A model generated the notes under the pieces. It was not told where the DNA came from and did not search any database. It worked only from the letters and a program-made list of their open reading frames with translations. Below, piece by piece: positions 5,153 to 5,563 of a stretch of DNA of 5,563 nt (its first letter is position 1; every line of letters starts with the position of its first letter). Position numbers and translations under genes: made by a program. The stretch spans positions 5,439 through 11,001 of the forward strand of contig JAAUYY010000105.1 of NCBI GenBank assembly GCA_014804865.1, given 5' to 3'. Source of the stretch: Desulfovibrio sp. GTDB taxonomy: Bacteria; Desulfobacterota; Desulfovibrionia; Desulfovibrionales; Desulfovibrionaceae.

Positions 5153-5563
5153 ATGGCCGACGATTTGCGCGAAGAGCTCTTGCGCGTCAAGGCGCGGGAA
5201 AGCCGCTATAAAAAGGCGACCGAGGAAAGGATCGCGAAACTCGAAGCGGAGCTAGCCTATGCGCTGGCCGGAAAAGACGCGGCGGGAAAAAACATCGAAG
5301 CTCTGACCGCCGAAAACGCGTCGGCGCGTTCGAAAAACGAAGAATTGCGAGCCAGCTTGACGAAGCTCGAAGGCGACTATCGCGCGGCGCTCGAAAAGAT
5401 AAAAAAATCAGAAAGCGAGCTGGACGCCGCAAGAAATGATCTGGCCGAGGCCCGCGAAAAAATCGCCTCAAACGAAAACTTGATCGCGTCCTTAAAAAAG
5501 GAACTTTCCGAAGCGCGAGTGAAAATAGCCTCGGACAAAAACTTGATCGCGTCTCTAAAAAAT
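5153..5563 (+). CDS. Second coiled-coil protein, paralogue of the upstream gene (N-terminal 137 residues; runs off right edge)
   Basis: The frame is open from ATG 5153 to the right edge, giving 137 codons. The chain is almost wholly Ala/Glu/Lys/Leu-rich heptads, so a long coiled coil is predicted, with no signal peptide or membrane segment. Residues 7-18 (EELLRVKARESR) are identical to residues 16-27 of the neighbouring protein, and both continue into KLxxEL-type heptads. Towards the edge a 21-residue unit (three heptads) repeats: AREKIASNENLIASLKKELSE (100-120), then ARVKIASDKNLIASLKN (121-137), with 13 of 17 positions identical. Whether a Trp-rich C-terminal region like the neighbour's follows cannot be seen. 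The start is chosen because the conserved motif follows it closely and AATTTATGG matches the start of the upstream gene. Its function is unknown; a myosin-tail-like structural protein is an alternative reading. Confidence 0.75.
   Translation, partial: MADDLREELLRVKARESRYKKATEERIAKLEAELAYALAGKDAAGKNIEALTAENASARSKNEELRASLTKLEGDYRAALEKIKKSESELDAARNDLAEAREKIASNENLIASLKKELSEARVKIASDKNLIASLKN
5450..5563 (+). repeat. 63-bp in-frame tandem repeat inside the second coiled-coil gene
   Basis: Unit 1 spans 5450-5512 and unit 2 begins at 5513 and is cut by the window edge. Each encodes 21 residues with the core KIASxxNLIASLK. A degenerate earlier unit can be aligned at residues 79-99 (matching A, E, K, I, E, L and E). 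The array may continue past the edge. Confidence 0.7.

Overview
The window looks like bacterial chromosome of moderate GC content from an organism that exports very large surface proteins, most likely a Gram-negative. This rests on the long, cysteine-poor, Gly/Ser/Thr-rich secreted protein with beta-helix-type repeats on the minus strand. Nothing in the sequence fixes a phylum. I see no tRNA, rRNA, CRISPR array, insertion sequence or phage gene.

Layout. (1) Positions 1-3459, minus strand: one uninterrupted reading frame of 1153 codons, checked codon by codon with no in-frame stop. It starts with a classical signal peptide and runs off the left edge before its C-terminus. It encodes a giant adhesin/autotransporter-like surface protein. 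Its first ~470 mature residues are non-repetitive and FHA/beta-helix-like. Its second half is built from a ~56-59-residue unit arranged in a higher-order repeat of ~237-244 residues. (2) Positions 3460-3675: a divergent intergenic region with a promoter candidate on each strand and a C(UUCG)G hairpin in the presumed adhesin leader. (3) Positions 3676-4125, plus: a complete trimeric-type dUTPase (dut) with all five family motifs, but with the usual motif-3 tyrosine replaced by serine. (4) Positions 4126-4333: an AT-rich intergenic stretch with a small GC hairpin. (5) Positions 4334-5056, plus: an unrecognised 240-residue protein, an N-terminal coiled coil fused to a Trp-rich C-terminal region. 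(6) Positions 5153-5563, plus: the first 137 codons of a second coiled-coil protein that runs off the right edge.

How the genes relate. The adhesin and dut are divergently transcribed and I see no functional link between them; dut is a housekeeping enzyme. The two coiled-coil genes form a tandem paralogous pair. Both carry the 12-residue string EELLRVKARESR near the N-terminus, with 8 of 12 codons differing only synonymously, and they share a recognisable leader just before the start codon. This pair, and the repeat architecture of the adhesin, are the parts of the window that look least described.
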